A stretch of 64,000 bases of DNA, from assembly GCA_963806335.1 (NCBI GenBank), contig CAWDXO010000013.1:310001-374000 (forward strand), read 5' to 3'. Source of the stretch: Palsa-504 sp963806335 (GTDB lineage Bacteria > Actinomycetota > Actinomycetes > Streptosporangiales > Streptosporangiaceae). This document shows positions 50,132-58,809 of this stretch, piece by piece. The position numbers were made by a program, and so were the translations under genes. How positions within the stretch are numbered: position 1 is the first letter of the stretch; each line of letters begins with the position of its first letter. Below the pieces are notes generated by a model. The model was not told the DNA's origin. It saw nothing but the letters and a program-made list of their open reading frames with translations, and searched no databases.

Positions 50132-51487
50132 TCAGAGCAGCAGGCCGGCCCGGGAACCAGGCCGGCGGTGGGCGATCGCGACGGAGGACGCCTGGAGGAG
50201 CGGGGGGCAGGAAGGACGTCCCGTTCGGTCGGATAATGGCTTTAAAAGGGTGAGACGGGCGGTGTCGCGGGCGATCATGAGTTCCTCGTCGGTCGGTACC
50301 ACCAGTGCGAGGACCGGGCCGGGACGGCTGATGCGTCCGCCGGTCAGGCGCCCGTGCTTGGCGTTGGCCTCGGTGTCCTCGGCCAGGCCCAGGAAGCCCA
50401 GCCGGCGGAGCACCAGGCCGCGGACGACGTCGCTGTTCTCGCCGATGCCGCCGGTGAAGACCAGCGCGTCGAGCCGGTCCAGGCCGGTGACCAGCCCGGC
50501 GATCGCCTTGGCCAGCCGGTGCACGAACACCTCCAGCGCGAGCTGCGCGCGTTCATCTCCGCCGGCCGCCGCGGCCTGGACTGTGCGCATGTCGTTGCCG
50601 ACACCGGACAGCCCCTCGAGTCCGCTGCGGGTGTTCAGCAGCTGGGTGAGCTCATCGACACTCTGGCCGGTCTGGCCGGCCAGGTAGCCGAACAGGCCGG
50701 GATCGACATCACCGGAACGAGTGCCCATGACCAGCCCTTCCAGCGGGGTCAGCCCCATCGTCGTGTCCACCGACACGCCGTCCCGGACCGCCGCCGCGCT
50801 GCACCCGTTGCCGAGGTGGGCGGTGACCAGGCGCAGCCCGGTCAGAGGCCGGCCGAGCAGGGCGGCGGCCTGGCCGCTGACGAACCGGTGACTGGTGCCG
50901 TGGAAGCCGTACCGTCGCACCCCGTAACGCGTGTACCAGTCCTCGGGTACCGCGTAGCGGAAGGCCGAGGGCGGCATGGTGTGGTGGAACGCGGTGTCGA
51001 ACACGGCGACCTGCGGGAGGCCGGGGCGGACGGCGCTGATCGCGTTGATGCCAGCCAGATTCGCCGCGTTCTGCAGCGGCGCCAGCGGAACGAACGAGCG
51101 GATCGCGGCGATAACGTCGTCGTCCACCAGGACCGAGGCGCTGAACCGGTCTCCCCCGTGCACCACCCGATGACCGGCGGCGGCCAGCTGAACCTGGTCC
51201 GGGCCGGAGTCGGGCAGGTGCTCGAGTATCCGGCCGATGACGGCGTGGTGATCGCAGCCGGGCAGGCGTTCGGTGACGGAGCCGGCCGAGCCGCCCCAGA
51301 CCCGCAGCACGGCGCCGGGTGTGCCGACCTTCTCGGCCATCCCGCTGAGGACCCGGTCGCCGCGGTCCGGGGACATCAGCGCAAACTTCACCGATGAGCT
51401 GCCCGAGTTGAGCACCAGCACCAGGCCACCGGAACCGCCCGAACCGCCGGGGCCGGGCTGACCGGCGCTATCGCCTGTCGCCCCCAC
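50132..51487 (-). CDS. ackA: Acetate kinase
   Basis: A 451-residue enzyme (from GTG 51487) converting acetate and ATP to acetyl phosphate and back. LVLVLNSGSSSVKFAL opens the first domain. AGHRVVHGG, FDTAFHHTMPPSAFRYAVPEDWY, RYGFHGTSHRFVS, TAHLGNGCSAAAV and VFTGGIGENSDVV are the remaining family signatures. The frame stays open about 370 bp further upstream, so a longer form is not excluded, but the family begins near this start. The last 30 residues are an atypical basic tail. No pta gene is beside it. Together with acyP it controls the acetyl-phosphate pool. Confidence 0.85.
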   Translation of the reverse strand: MGATGDSAGQPGPGGSGGSGGLVLVLNSGSSSVKFALMSPDRGDRVLSGMAEKVGTPGAVLRVWGGSAGSVTERLPGCDHHAVIGRILEHLPDSGPDQVQLAAAGHRVVHGGDRFSASVLVDDDVIAAIRSFVPLAPLQNAANLAGINAISAVRPGLPQVAVFDTAFHHTMPPSAFRYAVPEDWYTRYGVRRYGFHGTSHRFVSGQAAALLGRPLTGLRLVTAHLGNGCSAAAVRDGVSVDTTMGLTPLEGLVMGTRSGDVDPGLFGYLAGQTGQSVDELTQLLNTRSGLEGLSGVGNDMRTVQAAAAGGDERAQLALEVFVHRLAKAIAGLVTGLDRLDALVFTGGIGENSDVVRGLVLRRLGFLGLAEDTEANAKHGRLTGGRISRPGPVLALVVPTDEELMIARDTARLTLLKPLSDRTGRPSCPPLLQASSVAIAHRRPGSRAGLLL

Positions 51488-51629
51488 CCTCGGGATGCTA
51501 CCGGTCAGCGGTCTTCGCGTCGCGGCCGGCCGGATGTGATAGCGCAGGTGCGTGCCTGGCGGGTGATCCGTACGGTAGACATACCTTGCGGCAACTAAGT
51601 GGCGCCTGCACGTACCTTTGATCAACCGA

Positions 51630-52898
51630 ATGGCCTGGATGGCACATGTCACGCTCGAGCGTAAATCTGGACACCGGCGATCCCGCGGCGTCACCCGGGC
51701 CGGACCCGGACCCGGATACCGGCGGGGCCGGCGCCGGTACCTTCGGGCTTTCCCGGCGCCGCCGCGGCTCCCGCTGGCCCTGACCGGAGCCCTGATCTTC
51801 GCGGGCATCCGCCTGCTCGGCGTGGCGGTCGCGGCGTTCATGCTGCGGCACGGCAACTACCGGCTAAGGCACTGGTCGCTGGTGCGGTGGATGGAGGCGG
51901 CGGACGGCGGCCACTACCGGGCGATCGCGATCCACGGTTACGCCTATCCGGCCGGCCAGCTGGACCACGCCTCCGTCTTCTCCTGGTTTCCCGGGTACCC
52001 GGCGCTCATCGACGCCATCGCCTGGCTGCCCGGCGTTACCGTGATCGCCGCGGGCATCGCCGTGACGGCCATCGCCGGGCTCGCGGCGGCGGCGGGACTG
52101 GCCACGCTGGGCCTGAAACTGACCGCCAACCCGCGCATCGCCCTGCTCCTGGTCGCGATCTGGGCGGTCGCGCCGAGTTCGACGGTCCTGTCCATGATCT
52201 ATGCCGAGGCGCTGTTCTGCGCCCTGGCCGTCTGGGCCCTGGTCGCGCTGGTCGACCGGCGGTGGCTGACCGCCGGGGCGCTCACCGCCGCGGCCGGGAC
52301 CGTGCGCAGCACCGCGCTGGCCCTCATCGCGGCGGTCGCGGTCGCGGTGCTGATCGCGGTGATCCAGGCCATCCGGGCGCGGCAGCCCCTCGCCATGTGG
52401 TGGCGCCCGCTGGTCGCGGCCGTGCTGGCCCCGCTGGGGCTCCTGGGTTACCTGGCCTATGCGGCCGTGGCCACGCACCGGCTGGACGGATGGTTCTGGA
52501 TCGAGAAGCACACCTGCCACATGGTGTTCGACTGGGGGGTGAGCACGCTCCGGGTGGTGGATGGCACGGTGTTGGGCCGGCCTTCAGTCGCCGACGTGCT
52601 CGTCGTGGCGGCCCTTATCGCGGCCGTGTTCCTGCTGTTCTGGAGCCTGACCGAGCGGATTCCGGTCTACCTGCACGTCTACACGGCCGTGATCGTCGTC
52701 ATGGCGCTGACCACGAGCGCCAACTGGATCAGCTCCAAGCCGCGCTTCCTGCTCCCAGCCTTCCTGCTCGCCCTCCCGCTAGCCCGGCTGCTGGCCCCGG
52801 TCCGCACGTCGGTGCTCGTGCCGCTGATCGTGGCGCTGGGCGTCGCGTCCACCTGGTTCGGCCTTTATCTGCTAGTCATCGAAGGGTGGGCACCCTGA
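51630..52898 (+). CDS. PIG-V-like membrane mannosyltransferase-type protein
   Basis: A 422-residue multi-span membrane protein with about 10 helices. The short loop WMEAADGGHYRAIAIHGY near residue 90 matches the GT-C fold signature of the PIG-V/mannosyltransferase group (acidic pair followed by HY...GY), and FSWFPGYPALIDAIAWLPG follows. A C-terminal SKPRFLLPAFLLALPLA is also typical. ATG 51630 was chosen; the basic N-terminus makes the exact start uncertain. Transfer of a polyprenyl-phosphate sugar to a lipid or glycan is likely. Confidence 0.7.
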   Translation: MAWMAHVTLERKSGHRRSRGVTRAGPGPGYRRGRRRYLRAFPAPPRLPLALTGALIFAGIRLLGVAVAAFMLRHGNYRLRHWSLVRWMEAADGGHYRAIAIHGYAYPAGQLDHASVFSWFPGYPALIDAIAWLPGVTVIAAGIAVTAIAGLAAAAGLATLGLKLTANPRIALLLVAIWAVAPSSTVLSMIYAEALFCALAVWALVALVDRRWLTAGALTAAAGTVRSTALALIAAVAVAVLIAVIQAIRARQPLAMWWRPLVAAVLAPLGLLGYLAYAAVATHRLDGWFWIEKHTCHMVFDWGVSTLRVVDGTVLGRPSVADVLVVAALIAAVFLLFWSLTERIPVYLHVYTAVIVVMALTTSANWISSKPRFLLPAFLLALPLARLLAPVRTSVLVPLIVALGVASTWFGLYLLVIEGWAP

Positions 52899-53405
52899 GA
52901 TCGGCGCGCCTTATGGTTGGCGTTCTGGGCGTTTCTGCTCGTTAACCGCAGGTGAACATATCGGGAAGAAAGTGTGCGACCTTTCCCGCTAAAGGCCACT
53001 GATTCCGCCGTGTAACGGCAGTAGTGTCCTTTATGTCCGATTGAAGCGTGAAAGTTACCGAATATTTTCCGCCAACCGGCCCATCCGGCAGGCCGCCAGC
53101 CGCGAAACAACGGCATGCGAGGGGATGGAACGGCCAACGCGGGCCGGGGCATGGGCGAGGTATGCCGGCGCTCGCGCCTACGCTCTGGTCGGCCGCACGG
53201 GCCGGCGTCACACGGGCCGGCGTCACACGGGCCGGCACGCTGGTCGGCGCAGTGGCCGCCGAGAACCCGCATCGTGATCGCGCGGCCGCTATGCTCACCA
53301 TTCGATACTTTAAGTAATCAGGATGATTACGCTTAGTGAAACCTGCCCCGGCGTGGCCTTCGCCGTCGGCGACGTTCATGCCAACCAGCTATGGAAAGGA
53401 TTGCC
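52899..53405. other. 507-bp gap with 15-bp tandem repeats and an inverted repeat
   Basis: No convincing gene. CACGGGCCGGCGTCA is repeated three times in tandem at 53196-53240 (the last copy partial). The inverted repeat GTAATC-AGGAT-GATTAC at 53314-53330 sits in an AT-rich block 76 bp before the Tat-exported gene's ATG and is a candidate operator. Confidence 0.55.
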
Positions 53406-53714
53406 ATGCCCAGTCAGGATGCCAAGCGGGCGTCAGACGAAGGACGTCGCATATCGCGGCGTTCCCTGCTGCAAGGAGCCGCGACCGCTGGAGCCGCTGG
53501 TCTCGCCGTCACCGCCATCGGAGCGGCCGCAACTCCAGCCTTTGCCGCCACCAGTCACCCGTCTGTGACGGAACAGCCGACGACGCGCACCGAGCCGATC
53601 GTGGTTCACGTGCGGGACGCCAAGACCGGGGACATCGAGGTGTTCTCCGGGACCGGCGGGACCCGGCTGCGCGACAAGGACCTAGCCGCCCGGATCGCCC
53701 GGGCCGCCGGCTAG
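53406..53714 (+). CDS. Small Tat-exported protein
   Basis: 102 residues. The Tat signal RRISRRSLLQGAATAGAAGLAV, then PAFA cleavage, occupies residues 14-47, with the twin arginine followed by a leucine pair. The mature part is only about 55 residues (IVVHVRDAKTGDIEVFSGTGGTRLRDKDLAARI), a single compact beta/alpha region. ATG 53406 has AAAGGA 6 bp upstream. It lies 77 bp before the DUF4331 gene, perhaps in an operon. No ligand-binding family recognised; a metal or cofactor cargo is common for Tat substrates. Confidence 0.65.
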   Translation: MPSQDAKRASDEGRRISRRSLLQGAATAGAAGLAVTAIGAAATPAFAATSHPSVTEQPTTRTEPIVVHVRDAKTGDIEVFSGTGGTRLRDKDLAARIARAAG

Positions 53715-53791
53715 CTCCCGGACATCGGCTAGCTCCCCGGACACCGCCTAACTCCTGCCATCCGCCAGATTCGAGCCAGTGAGGTAATTGA

Positions 53792-55174
53792 ATGTCATCG
53801 CACCGCGAGGCACCGGAGATCTCCAAGGACCCGGTAGCCGACAGTACGGACGTATACGCGTTCGTCAGCCCGGATAAGCCCGACACGGTCACGCTCATCG
53901 CCAACTATGTCCCGCTGCAGGAGCCGGCCGGAGGGCCGAACTTCTACGAGTTCGGCGACGACGTCCTGTACGGGATCCACATCGACAACAACGGCGACGG
54001 CCAGGCCGACATCTCCTACGAGTTCCGGTTCAGGACCGACTATCAAATCCCGGACTCCTTCCTGTACAACGATGGCCCGATCGAGACGCTGAACAGCCCG
54101 AACTGGAACCGCCGCCAGTTCTACGACGTTTCCGTCACGTCCGGCTATTCGCAGCGCACCCTCGCCACCGGCCTGGCCTGCCCGCCGTGCAACATCGGGC
54201 CGCTGTCCACCCCGAACTACCCAGCCCTGGCCGACGAGGCCGTGCACAGCCTGGGCGGCGGGATCACGGTATTCGCCGGGCAGCGAGCCGAAGCCTTCTA
54301 CGTCGACCTGGGTTCGATCTTCGACCTGGGTAACCTGCGGCCGTTCCAGAACCTGAACGTCTTCGGCAAGGCCCTGGGGCTCGCCGCCGCCCCCGGCGTG
54401 AACGCCACCAAATTCCTGAACGTGCACTCGATCACGATCCAGGTGCCGATCTCCTCGGTGACACGGAACGGTCACCCGTCCATCGGCGTATGGACCACGG
54501 CCAGCCGCCAGCGAGTCAGGGTGTGGGACGCTGACAGCGGCGCGAACTGGGACAGCGGGCCGTTCCGGCAGGTGTCGCGGCTCGGCAACCCGCTGTTCAA
54601 CGAGGTCCTGATCCCGATCAGCAAGAAGGACCTGTGGAACTCCCTGCCGCCGTCTGACGACAAGCAGTTCGCCGGCTATGTCACCTCACCCGAGCTCGCG
54701 GCGCTGCTGCCAGTGCTCTACCCAGGCGTGTTCCCGGACCTGGCCGCACTGGTCGCGTCCAAGAAGCCGCGCGCCGACCTAGAGGCGATCCTGCTCACCG
54801 GTATACCCACGGGCATCATCCCCGGATTCACCAACTTCACCGGGCCGGTGCTCGCGGACATGCTGCGGCTCAACACCTCGATCCCGCCCACGCCGGCCAG
54901 CAAGCAGAGCATCTACGGGCTGCTCGGGGGTGACGCGGCCGGCTTCCCGAACGGCCGCCGGGTGACGGACGACGTCGTGGCGATCGAGCTGCGGGCGATC
55001 GCCGGGGTGACCTACGCGCTGGTCGACAAGACATACAAGCCCGACGCCGCCGCGGGCGAGCTCACCGACGGGCTGACTCCCGCCGACACCGGCATCCCCA
55101 CGCTCAGCAAATTCCCCTACCTCGGGGTTCCCTATGACGGCTACCACCACCCGGACCCGTCCCCGTCCTCCTGA
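53792..55174 (+). CDS. DUF4331 domain protein
   Basis: A 460-residue protein of the DUF4331 family, starting SSHREAPEISKDPVADSTDVYAFVSPD and continuing IHIDNNGDGQADISYEFRF. The family consists of mostly secreted or cytosolic beta-rich proteins of unknown role, sometimes annotated by similarity to haem or lipid binding; here there is no signal peptide. GDGQADIS is a Ca-binding-like Asx loop. The CPPC motif (LACPPCNIG near residue 130) may bind metal. It follows the Tat protein gene and precedes a small hypothetical. Confidence 0.85.
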   Translation: MSSHREAPEISKDPVADSTDVYAFVSPDKPDTVTLIANYVPLQEPAGGPNFYEFGDDVLYGIHIDNNGDGQADISYEFRFRTDYQIPDSFLYNDGPIETLNSPNWNRRQFYDVSVTSGYSQRTLATGLACPPCNIGPLSTPNYPALADEAVHSLGGGITVFAGQRAEAFYVDLGSIFDLGNLRPFQNLNVFGKALGLAAAPGVNATKFLNVHSITIQVPISSVTRNGHPSIGVWTTASRQRVRVWDADSGANWDSGPFRQVSRLGNPLFNEVLIPISKKDLWNSLPPSDDKQFAGYVTSPELAALLPVLYPGVFPDLAALVASKKPRADLEAILLTGIPTGIIPGFTNFTGPVLADMLRLNTSIPPTPASKQSIYGLLGGDAAGFPNGRRVTDDVVAIELRAIAGVTYALVDKTYKPDAAAGELTDGLTPADTGIPTLSKFPYLGVPYDGYHHPDPSPSS

Positions 55175-55314
55175 CCGTCAGCTCGCGCGCCCTGGCGGGA
55201 CCCTCAGTCCACCGGGTCCCCGCTGGGGCGCACGAGCGCTGCCGGTCGCAGTAATTCGCCGTGAGTGGCAGCAGCAAGGTTCGCCGCAAGTGGCAGCAGC
55301 AAGGGGAGCGCAGC

Positions 55315-55632
55315 ATGACCGAGCCAGCCGCCGGCCCATCCGGCCCCGGCACCGTGGTGCTTGATCTCGGCGTCGACGTCGGCGCCCTGATCCTGTACAC
55401 GCCGGCCGACCTGGACGGCGCGGAAATCGAGATCAGCCCGGACGATAAGCCCGGGACCCGGCGCACGCACTCGGCGGTTCGCCAGCGCCAGATGCCGGGC
55501 GCGACCGCCTACGCCGCCGTGTACCCCGGCCTGCGAGCCGGGCAGTACACGATCTGGCGGGACGAGCACTCCCCCGCGGCCACTGTCACCATCACCGGCG
55601 GCCGGGTCACCAGCTGCCGCTGGCCCAGCTAA
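55315..55632 (+). CDS. Conserved actinobacterial hypothetical protein
   Basis: 105 residues from ATG 55315, supported by GGGGAG 6-11 bp upstream. VLDLGVDVGALILYTPADLDGAEIEISP, then THSAVRQRQMPGATAYAAVYPGLRAGQYTIWRD, matches a hypothetical I recall from many actinobacteria and probably forms a small beta-sandwich. It is in the same direction as DUF4331 with an 85-bp spacer containing two copies of AGTGGCAGCAGCAAGG. Strong terminator follows. Function unknown. Confidence 0.68.
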   Translation: MTEPAAGPSGPGTVVLDLGVDVGALILYTPADLDGAEIEISPDDKPGTRRTHSAVRQRQMPGATAYAAVYPGLRAGQYTIWRDEHSPAATVTITGGRVTSCRWPS

Positions 55633-55661
55633 GGGCGCCGGCCGCGTCCGCTCCCTTCGGC

Positions 55662-55711
55662 ATGAAACCGGGCTTCCAGCACACTGGGACGTGCTGGAAG
55701 CCCGGTTTCAT
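55662..55711. terminator. 21-bp perfect stem terminator
   Basis: ATGAAACCGGGCTTCCAGCA-C pairs perfectly with its complement at 55691-55711 around an 8-nt loop. This is the strongest hairpin in the window, lying between the convergent hypothetical and rskA genes. Confidence 0.9.
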
Positions 55712-56517
55712 TACGCACACCGAGCGGCGCGTCTCTTAGCCGGGCAGGGCCGAGCGGCGCGTTCCCTAGACAGGCAAAGGCAGGGCCAGGATGGACTTGG
55801 TGGTGGGCTGGGGCGAGCCGGGGCCGGCTCGACGGTCAGGCCGAGCTCGTCGCCCTGGACCACCCCGGACGCCAGCACCGGCTTGGTCAACCCCGACTGG
55901 GCCGGGGGCAGCAGCCCGGCGGACACGATGTTCTTCTTGCCAATCAGCCAGAGCTGGTAAACGTGCCCGGCCGGGAGCGCGGGTAGCCCGGCCGTGGTCA
56001 CGACCAGCTCGTGCCGGTCCGCGGCCAGCACCACGGTGGCCACACCGCCCTTGGTCGTCGTCTGGGTGAGCAGCTTGACCTGGGGCGCCGACAGCACCAG
56101 CGCGATCGCCTGGTTCTCCGCCCGGGCCTGGTTGAGCTCCTGCTGCGTGTGGGCCTGCGCGAAACCGAACAGCACCGCGACCACTACCGCGGCCGTCGCG
56201 ACAACCCCCGATAGCCACGGGATCCATGGCATCCGGGCCCGGCTGCGCCGCGGGCGCGCGTGGGTCCTGACCTCGGGCGGCAGCTGGCGGGTGCGCGCGG
56301 CGGCCGTCAGCACCTGGGCCCGCAGCTCGGGCGGCGGCTCGGCGGTGGCGGCGAAGGCCATGGCGGTTGCCACCTCGCGGAACCCGCGGACCTCGCTGGC
56401 GCAAGACGAGCAGCGGTTCAGGTGACGGCTGAACCGGTCGCGCTCGGCACCGCCCTCGAGTGCGTCAAGCGCGTAGGCGCCGGTCAGCGAGTGCAGGTCG
56501 TGGCGGAGCAGCCTCAT
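55711..56517 (-). CDS. rskA: RskA-type anti-sigma factor with C-terminal frameshift
   Basis: 268 codons. The N-terminal zinc anti-sigma motif HLNRCSSCASEV is at residues 32-43, a membrane helix is at about 100-118 (WLSGVVATAAVVVAVLFGFA), and the extracytoplasmic RskA domain follows (GHVYQLWLIG, then GDELGLTVEPA). After residue 236 the frame reads Pro/Ser/Arg-rich nonsense. The expected ending GSPQPTTKSILALPLPV is found in the neighbouring frame, stopping at 55766, as though one base had been deleted near 55820. It binds and inhibits SigK, overlapping its gene by 1 bp. Whether the change is biological or a sequencing artefact is open. Confidence 0.78.
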   Translation of the reverse strand: MRLLRHDLHSLTGAYALDALEGGAERDRFSRHLNRCSSCASEVRGFREVATAMAFAATAEPPPELRAQVLTAAARTRQLPPEVRTHARPRRSRARMPWIPWLSGVVATAAVVVAVLFGFAQAHTQQELNQARAENQAIALVLSAPQVKLLTQTTTKGGVATVVLAADRHELVVTTAGLPALPAGHVYQLWLIGKKNIVSAGLLPPAQSGLTKPVLASGVVQGDELGLTVEPAPARPSPPPSPSWPCLCLSRERAARPCPAKRRAARCA

Positions 56518-57113
56518 CAGCTCACCCCCAGGCAGTCGCGCATCCGGATGAGCCCGTCGCGGATCCTCGTCTTGATGGCGCCCAGCGTGACGTTGAGCAA
56601 TCCCGATACCTGACGGTAGCTGTACCCGCCGTAGTAGGCCAGGGTGATCGATTCACGTTGTACTTCCGTAAGACCGTCCAGGCAGCGCCGGACCCGCTCG
56701 CGGTCCAGGCTGGCTTCCACCGCCTCAGCAACCTCGTCGTGTGGGACATGGATATCGGCTATCTTGTGCTCGCGCTCGGTCGCGGCCGTGGTGGAACGGA
56801 CACGGTCGACGGCGCGGCGGTGGGCGATGGTCATCGCCCACGTCGCCGCGCCACCCATGACCGGGTCGAACCGCGCGGCGGTCCGCCACACCTCGAGAAG
56901 GACCTCTTGGGTGACCTCCTCGGACTGTGCCGGATCCCGAAGAACCCTGCGAATCACGCCGTACACCGGGCCGACCAGCCGGTCGTACACCGCCTCGAAC
57001 GCCACCTGGTCGCCACGTGCCACGTGGACAAGCAGGTCATCTAGATCCTGCTCTCCCCTCCTATCCGTGGACGTAGATCTGAACCGGGGCGCGTCCGAAT
57101 CGCTCGGATTCAT
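56517..57113 (-). CDS. sigK: ECF RNA polymerase sigma factor, SigK type
   Basis: 198 residues. Region 2 is VARGDQVAFEAVYDRLVGPVYGVIRRVL, with DPAQSEEVTQEVLLEVWRTAARFDP; region 4 is LTEVQRESITLAYYGGYSYRQVSGLLNVTLGAIKTRIRDGLIRMR. Ordering and overlap with an RskA-type gene are the standard SigK/RskA pair of actinobacteria. The start ATG 57113 is preceded by a SigK-like promoter at 57121-57147, so it may autoregulate with a leaderless or nearly leaderless message. The regulon is probably redox or envelope related; which genes here belong to it is unknown. Confidence 0.85.
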   Translation of the reverse strand: MNPSDSDAPRFRSTSTDRRGEQDLDDLLVHVARGDQVAFEAVYDRLVGPVYGVIRRVLRDPAQSEEVTQEVLLEVWRTAARFDPVMGGAATWAMTIAHRRAVDRVRSTTAATEREHKIADIHVPHDEVAEAVEASLDRERVRRCLDGLTEVQRESITLAYYGGYSYRQVSGLLNVTLGAIKTRIRDGLIRMRDCLGVS

Positions 57114-57410
57114 ATGTCACCTTCGGAGCCGGGGCCAGATCGGATGGGTGGGGAACAAAATAATTTTAGATATCTGACCCGCTGGAGTCTGGACGGGCGG
57201 GGAGCCGGGCCGGAATTCCGCGCTCACCGGGCCCGGTTACGGCGCGACGATCCGGCTGATACCGGAGACGAGGCGAACGCTTTCGCCGTTTACGCGCTCG
57301 CGGCTTCCTTGGTGGCCAAGCTAGTACCAATCGCGGCGGGGCGCCTGGCCGGCGAAATTCGGCCCGGTCAATTACTTTGGGCGCGCGGCCCCGAGCTCAC
57401 CTGCCACTAG
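57114..57410 (+). CDS. Doubtful 98-residue ORF divergent from sigK
   Basis: An ATG immediately next to the sigK start opens a frame of 98 codons ending at 57410. It contains an AT-rich piece, some hydrophobic sequence (YALAASLVAKLVPIAAG) and no family hallmark. It overlaps the expected sigK promoter and has no ribosome-binding site, so it could be chance. Otherwise the 311-bp gap to the next gene holds only that promoter. Confidence 0.25.
   Translation: MSPSEPGPDRMGGEQNNFRYLTRWSLDGRGAGPEFRAHRARLRRDDPADTGDEANAFAVYALAASLVAKLVPIAAGRLAGEIRPGQLLWARGPELTCH
57121..57147 (-). promoter_or_regulatory. Candidate SigK-dependent promoter
   Basis: On the minus strand CCATCC, a 15-nt spacer and CCGAAG precede the sigK ATG. 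I recall the mycobacterial SigK consensus as CCATCC and CCGAAT, so the match is close, with a slightly short spacer. Initiation would fall at or next to the ATG. Confidence 0.4.
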
Positions 57411-57424
57411 CCGGAGCGCGAGGT

Positions 57425-58705
57425 TCAGGAGCCTCCGGCGGCCCGGCCGGGAGGCGGATTCTCGGCCGGACCGATCTCAGCGGGGCCGGCCTCAGCGGGG
57501 CCCGCCTCAGCGGGGCCCGCCTCAGCGGGGCCGGCTCCGGTCGGCGCATCCTCCTGGTCTGGGTCGTTGCGCGACAGCAGGGACGAGACGGCCGCGCGCA
57601 TGGCCTTCACGCCTCCGCCGCGCGGCACCTTGAGGGAGATGTAGGCGATGGCGCCAACCGGGATGGGGAGCCAGAAGTTGACCAGCCGCCAGCCGAGGAC
57701 GCCCAGCGTCGCCACGCTCCGGGTGACGCCGAAGCTGACCAGCAGCAGTGGTGCCAACCCGTCGACGACGCCCAGCCCGCCCGGCGTCACAGGCAGGGCG
57801 CCGGCCACGTTGGCGATCCCGTAGGCGGCGAACAGCTCGACCGGGTTGGCGAAGTGGCCGAAGGCGGCCACGAAGCACCACAGCGACGCGGCGTCGAGGA
57901 TCCAGTTGAGCGACGCCCAGATCAGCGACCAAAACAGGGTGCGCCGGTCACGGCCGAGCGCGGACAATTGCGCCCCGGCGTCGCGGATGCCCCGCTCCAG
58001 GCGGTCGCCCGTCAGACCAGGAATCTTGTCGCCGACGACGCACAGGACGCGGGAGGCACGCTTGCCTCCCCTGGTAATGCCGAACACGAGGGCCCCGATG
58101 GCCAGCAGCAGCACGGCACCGAAGATGGCCACCGTCACGTAGATCGGGTGGAAGCCCGCCAGCGGTATGGAGACGACCAGGGACAGCCAGAGCAGGATGT
58201 TCAGCACGACGGTCGATCCGAGGCCCTTGGTCGCCATCATCACCGCGGCGTCGCTGCCCTTGATGCCCTCCGCGGTAAACAGGCGGTAGCCGATCCCGGC
58301 GCTGCCCAGCGTCCCGGCCGGGATGACGTGCGCGACCGCCGCCGCGGCCAGGTCGATGCGGAACAGCGTGAACAGGCCCGGCCGGGGCGGATCCTCCGGG
58401 CCGGGCGGCGGCAGCACGGCCTGGGTCAGCAGGCCATAGCAGAACAGCGAGAGGGCCTCCGTGACCACGCCCGCCGCCAGCCAGCCAACGTTCAGCTGCC
58501 CCAGCAGGTTCAGGTCCTTGCTGGCCCCGACGAGTTCCGGCACGACCAGGTATTCGATGATCAGCGCTACGAGGATCAGCAGGACGCCGCGGCGCGCAGG
58601 CTTGACCACCCGGGGCAGCCAGCGCCGCAGCCGGGTTCGCCAGGTCGCGCGGGCGTCCCCGTCATCGCCGCGCATGTGGCCGGCTCTCGCCGGTTCAGTC
58701 CGCAT
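57425..58705 (-). CDS. LPG-synthase-like (flippase-like) membrane protein
   Basis: 426 residues with about eight helices and signature PVTPGGLGVVDGLAPLL near residue 325, the YbhN-type membrane domain without a catalytic aminoacyl-transferase part. Its C-terminus is a hydrophilic tail made of five GPAEA-type pentads. The start is chosen as ATG 58705 (RBS-like AGTAGG upstream); ATG 58726 and GTG 58747 are possible. Third member of the family in the window. Probable lipid or polyprenyl-glycan translocase. Confidence 0.78.
   Translation of the reverse strand: MRTEPARAGHMRGDDGDARATWRTRLRRWLPRVVKPARRGVLLILVALIIEYLVVPELVGASKDLNLLGQLNVGWLAAGVVTEALSLFCYGLLTQAVLPPPGPEDPPRPGLFTLFRIDLAAAAVAHVIPAGTLGSAGIGYRLFTAEGIKGSDAAVMMATKGLGSTVVLNILLWLSLVVSIPLAGFHPIYVTVAIFGAVLLLAIGALVFGITRGGKRASRVLCVVGDKIPGLTGDRLERGIRDAGAQLSALGRDRRTLFWSLIWASLNWILDAASLWCFVAAFGHFANPVELFAAYGIANVAGALPVTPGGLGVVDGLAPLLLVSFGVTRSVATLGVLGWRLVNFWLPIPVGAIAYISLKVPRGGGVKAMRAAVSSLLSRNDPDQEDAPTGAGPAEAGPAEAGPAEAGPAEIGPAENPPPGRAAGGS
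57461..57535. repeat. Five tandem 15-bp units in the flippase tail
   Basis: Five 15-bp units (CTCAGCGGGGCCGGC and variants) encode GPAEA repeats at the C-terminus of the membrane protein. Likely variable in copy number. Confidence 0.8.
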
Positions 58706-58809
58706 AAGGGACCTACTACCCGGCATCCGGGCAAGAACGCGATCCACCAGAAATAACCGGCGCCCCAGGGGTTATCCTGCGCAGACGGGAACCGGCGAAG
58801 GGAGCAGGG

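Noticed and set aside
53196..53240. 15-bp tandem CACGGGCCGGCGTCA repeats as part of a gene
   Set aside because: The frames over them (ARVTP or HTGRR units) have no start with RBS and the surrounding frame is weak; more likely slippage repeats.
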